A stretch of 64,000 nt of DNA from CALFER01 sp964472395. Its GTDB lineage: Bacteria > CSSED10-310 > CALFER01. The notes under the pieces were generated by a model. It worked only from the letters and a program-made list of their open reading frames with translations. It had not been told where the DNA came from and ran no database searches. The position numbers and the translations under genes were made by a program. Shown here piece after piece: positions 61,469 to 64,000 of the stretch. The first letter of the stretch is position 1; every line of letters starts with the position of its first letter. The stretch lies in the NCBI GenBank assembly GCA_964472395.1, contig CAYYMM010000004.1:1-64000 (forward strand), read 5' to 3'.

Positions 61469-64000
61469 TCAGTCGCCCTTGTAGATGATCGAGTGTCCGG
61501 TCCGACCATCCATGATGACACTCAGGGGTCGCGTCAATCTGACATGGGAGATGAAGCGGCCGGCCGATTCGACCGGTTGCCCGCGGAGCCAGTTCCAGTC
61601 GATCCCGGCCGAGTCCGTTCCGAACGGCACGCTGAAGTAGCCGATATTCATCGAGGTGATGTTGTGGAAGAAATGCGATCCGAACGACGCATCGACCTGG
61701 AAATCCTCCAGCCCGACTTCGACGATGATCCGGGCGTTTGAAATCTGCGGCCAGATGACGGGGATACCCAGAAACCGATCGCGGGTTCCCCATCGCCCCG
61801 GCCCGATCAGAAGGTACTTCCGATTCACGGTTCTCAATCGCTGATTGAAGGCTTCGATCTCAACAGCCATCTCCTCGGTACATGTATTGTCAAACCGTTC
61901 CGGCACAACGAAAAGGATATCCGTCAGATCGCATATCCGGCCGTTTCCCATGCTGCGTTGCGTATGGATCAGGACGCTCTCCCGCGAGCGATCCTCGAGG
62001 TCGACCGTGCAAGCTTCGGATTCCCGGATCAGCCGGTTGATCTGGAGCACATACAGCACAGGTTTTCCCCCGTCACGCTCGTTCATATTCACCGCAAATC
62101 GCATTTCGAGGGGTGAGTTTAGTCCGGTGTGGATTCTCTCAAGCAACGTCTCCAGTGTCGAGGCAAGCGGGAAGGCGTCATATTTGAGTATCGGCGCGAA
62201 ATCGACGACTCTTGGCCCAGATACGTAGATCCCCGGCTCGATCCGTCCGTTCCCCTCATCCCAGGTCGAGGCGAGCGATGCGAGCACGCCATCGCGCTCG
62301 GCATCCGTGAGATCAGGCGATACGAGCGTCGCGTTCTCGCCCTTCGAATAATCCAGTGACCCGTTCCGCAGATCGAGCGCATAGAACCAGCTCTGCAGAT
62401 CCCGGAGCTTGTCCTCAGTCGTCAGAAAATCGAGTTTCGGGTAGCGGGGGCAGAAGCGGAATGCCTTCTGTCCCTCAGCAATGTATCGGCTCAACCCCAC
62501 TGCGCAGACTGCCAGTCCATCCGCCGGTTGGAGATACGAGAAGGGATAAAAGTTATGCGATTGAGCCACGCCGGAGAAATCCGGATAGAATCGATCTTCA
62601 TGCACCCGGCCGATCAGCGTCTGAATCACGACCGCCATCTTCTCCTGCTCGATCTTGTAATTCAGCGACTCGAAGTATTGCCGCGCCTGCCGGCTGAAAA
62701 CGGACGCGAAAATCCACTTGATCGCGCGAATCATGCGATCGAGCCGTACTGCGGAATCGGGTTCGTTGTTGGGAAGCAGATAGGTCGGATACATGCCGGA
62801 GAAGGGTTGAGAAATAGAGTCTTCGAAGAGACCGGACGGACGGACGGCAAGAGGGACGTGGATGTGGTCCAGCCAGCTCGCGAGCCGGGTTTCGAGTTCC
62901 GGAGAGAGTGTTGCGGTGTCGAACCGGCGTAGAACCTGTTCCTCGTCGAGCCAGTAGCAGTCGGCCAATCCGTTTCGCTCGATGAATCGATCGAACTCCG
63001 CCGTGCCGATAATCGCGGTGAGTGGAATGCGCACCGACACATCCCTCGCGAACCCTCCGGTCGACTCCGACTCCTGAAGCAGCCTGTTGACGAATGCAAT
63101 TCCCCGACCTTTGCCTCCCAATGACCCTTCTGCAAGCCGCAGAATGTAATGATCATTCCCGACGAGTGTCTCATCGAACTCGATGATCCGTCCGCGGATC
63201 TGATCGAGATGCACGGTCTGGAAAATCGAGATCAGATAGGTGCGTAGTTCTTCCGGGGATTTGAAATCCGAGATCTGGACCGGTTTGAGTTTCTTGGCGA
63301 TCTGGATTTCGCCGCGCGCCATGAGCCATGCCGAAAAGTGATTCCGGCGCGCATGGAACAGCACCGAATCAATCGGGATCGAAGGCAGGATGCGGGCGAT
63401 TTCATCGAGCGAACCCGCCGATCCGTGCCGCGTGCCGGCAGCGTCGGTGAACACAAAATCGCCGAACCCGAGATAATGGAAGATGAAATCCTGGAGATCT
63501 CTGGCGAGGCTGTTCGAGTTCTTGTCGATGAAGGCGGCGCCGAGTTGAAAGGCGCGATCCCGGTTGACGGTTTCCGACGACTGGAGCACGACCGGAACAT
63601 CGACGACATCGCGGACATGGCGGATCAGATGAATGCCGGCGTCATCATCAAGAACACCGTCTTTAGGATATTGCACGTCCGAAATGACGCAAAGCAGATA
63701 CTCGCGGTAAGCCTGTATCAGATCGATCGCATCGTTGTATGAGCGTGCGAGCAGCACTTTTGGACGAGCACGCATCCTGAGCAACCGGCGGCGCTCATCG
63801 AGTTTCTCGTCGGTCATCAGCTTCTGCGTCTGCTTGATGATCTCGGCATACAACGTCGGCAGATAGCGTGAATAGTACTGAATCGAATCTTCGACGAGCA
63901 GAATCACGCGAACCAGACCGATCCGCGTATCCCGGCTCACGTTGACCTTGTCCTCGATATACTTGATCATCGCCAGAAACATCTGGCTGTCACCGTTCCA
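61469..64000 (-). CDS. Response-regulator PEP/pyruvate-binding (PPDK_N) protein, 5' end outside the window
   Basis: At least 843 aa. The frame is open to the right edge (W-N-G-D-S-Q before the first Met at 63982), so the start is missing. A receiver domain covers about residues 25-175 of the visible part: VILLVEDS, phospho-acceptor Asp in LCVISDVQYPKDG, VVLQSSE and the Lys in AFIDKNSN. A region with EIARILPSIPIDSVLFHARRNHFSAWLMARGE follows, then the PPDK_N domain (GSLGGKGRGIAFVNRLL, VPLAVRPSGLFEDSISQPFSG, MAVVIQTLIG, GPGRWGTRDRFLGIPVIWPQI, FGSHFFHN). PEP-utiliser His is absent. A signal-controlled relative of the 50940 and 54119 proteins. Confidence 0.88.
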   Translation of the reverse strand, partial: WNGDSQMFLAMIKYIEDKVNVSRDTRIGLVRVILLVEDSIQYYSRYLPTLYAEIIKQTQKLMTDEKLDERRRLLRMRARPKVLLARSYNDAIDLIQAYREYLLCVISDVQYPKDGVLDDDAGIHLIRHVRDVVDVPVVLQSSETVNRDRAFQLGAAFIDKNSNSLARDLQDFIFHYLGFGDFVFTDAAGTRHGSAGSLDEIARILPSIPIDSVLFHARRNHFSAWLMARGEIQIAKKLKPVQISDFKSPEELRTYLISIFQTVHLDQIRGRIIEFDETLVGNDHYILRLAEGSLGGKGRGIAFVNRLLQESESTGGFARDVSVRIPLTAIIGTAEFDRFIERNGLADCYWLDEEQVLRRFDTATLSPELETRLASWLDHIHVPLAVRPSGLFEDSISQPFSGMYPTYLLPNNEPDSAVRLDRMIRAIKWIFASVFSRQARQYFESLNYKIEQEKMAVVIQTLIGRVHEDRFYPDFSGVAQSHNFYPFSYLQPADGLAVCAVGLSRYIAEGQKAFRFCPRYPKLDFLTTEDKLRDLQSWFYALDLRNGSLDYSKGENATLVSPDLTDAERDGVLASLASTWDEGNGRIEPGIYVSGPRVVDFAPILKYDAFPLASTLETLLERIHTGLNSPLEMRFAVNMNERDGGKPVLYVLQINRLIRESEACTVDLEDRSRESVLIHTQRSMGNGRICDLTDILFVVPERFDNTCTEEMAVEIEAFNQRLRTVNRKYLLIGPGRWGTRDRFLGIPVIWPQISNARIIVEVGLEDFQVDASFGSHFFHNITSMNIGYFSVPFGTDSAGIDWNWLRGQPVESAGRFISHVRLTRPLSVIMDGRTGHSIIYKGD

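Overview
The window looks like a chromosomal segment of an uncultured bacterium with a Gram-negative-type secretory apparatus: signal peptides, one lipoprotein, Thr/Pro-rich linkers and large exported beta-helix proteins. The standard code with TGA as a stop is in use. A 100-N run at 42834-42933 marks it as a draft or metagenomic scaffold. I cannot name the phylum from sequence alone.

Base composition divides the window. The flanks (about 1-6.3 kb and 49-64 kb) are GC-rich core-like DNA. The middle (about 6.4-49 kb) is AT-rich, mosaic, and full of transposases, broken genes and orphan membrane or repeat proteins, so it is an accessory island ending at a three-gene tRNA cluster (Arg-ACG, Ser-GCT, Ser-TGA).

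Left flank (1-8 kb): the end of a surface protein, a Ser/Thr protein kinase with a TPR-like tail, a two-TM protein, an exported protein, an apparently secreted beta-CASP metallo-beta-lactamase and a beta-helix protein. Island part 1 (8-24 kb): an IS3-type element, a TPR protein, a PD-(D/E)XK-like protein, a deleted IS407-type element, an ankyrin membrane protein, an ArdC-like antirestriction pseudogene, a zinc-knuckle/coiled-coil protein, a chimeric IS21 locus with a second transposase inside it, and another TPR protein. Island part 2 (24.5-32 kb): four co-directional genes (three paralogous beta-helix proteins and a lipoprotein) lying between two direct copies of a roughly 360-bp non-coding repeat. 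Island part 3 (32-39.6 kb): a HEAT-repeat two-TM protein, a Rad52-type annealing protein, a broken RecB-type nuclease gene, a small membrane/DUF3795 operon and a decayed integrase.

At 39614-48961 sits a 9.3-kb integrated element bounded by perfect 61-bp direct repeats derived from the 3' part of tRNA-Arg. It carries a tyrosine integrase, two small HTH excisionase/AlpA-like proteins, a PC4-like ssDNA-binding protein, a DnaD/DUF4373-type replication protein with an embedded repeat tract, a small-terminase-like protein and no capsid or tail genes, which is a phage-satellite-like gene set. Its cargo is a three-gene cassette (membrane-anchored nucleotidyltransferase-like protein, a 121-aa unknown, a zinc-ribbon/DnaJ-type zinc membrane protein) that resembles no system I know.

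The right flank (49-64 kb) encodes a YkgJ-type protein, a metallophosphoesterase, three PPDK-N (PEP/pyruvate-binding) paralogues with different sensor or effector domains (one fused to a nucleotidyltransferase, one to a receiver domain), glutamate dehydrogenase and two exported proteins.

Seven proteins share a C-terminal domain of about 105 residues ending in an F-x-x-W signature. It is attached to unrelated N-terminal modules and is a good candidate for an undescribed surface anchoring or sorting domain.
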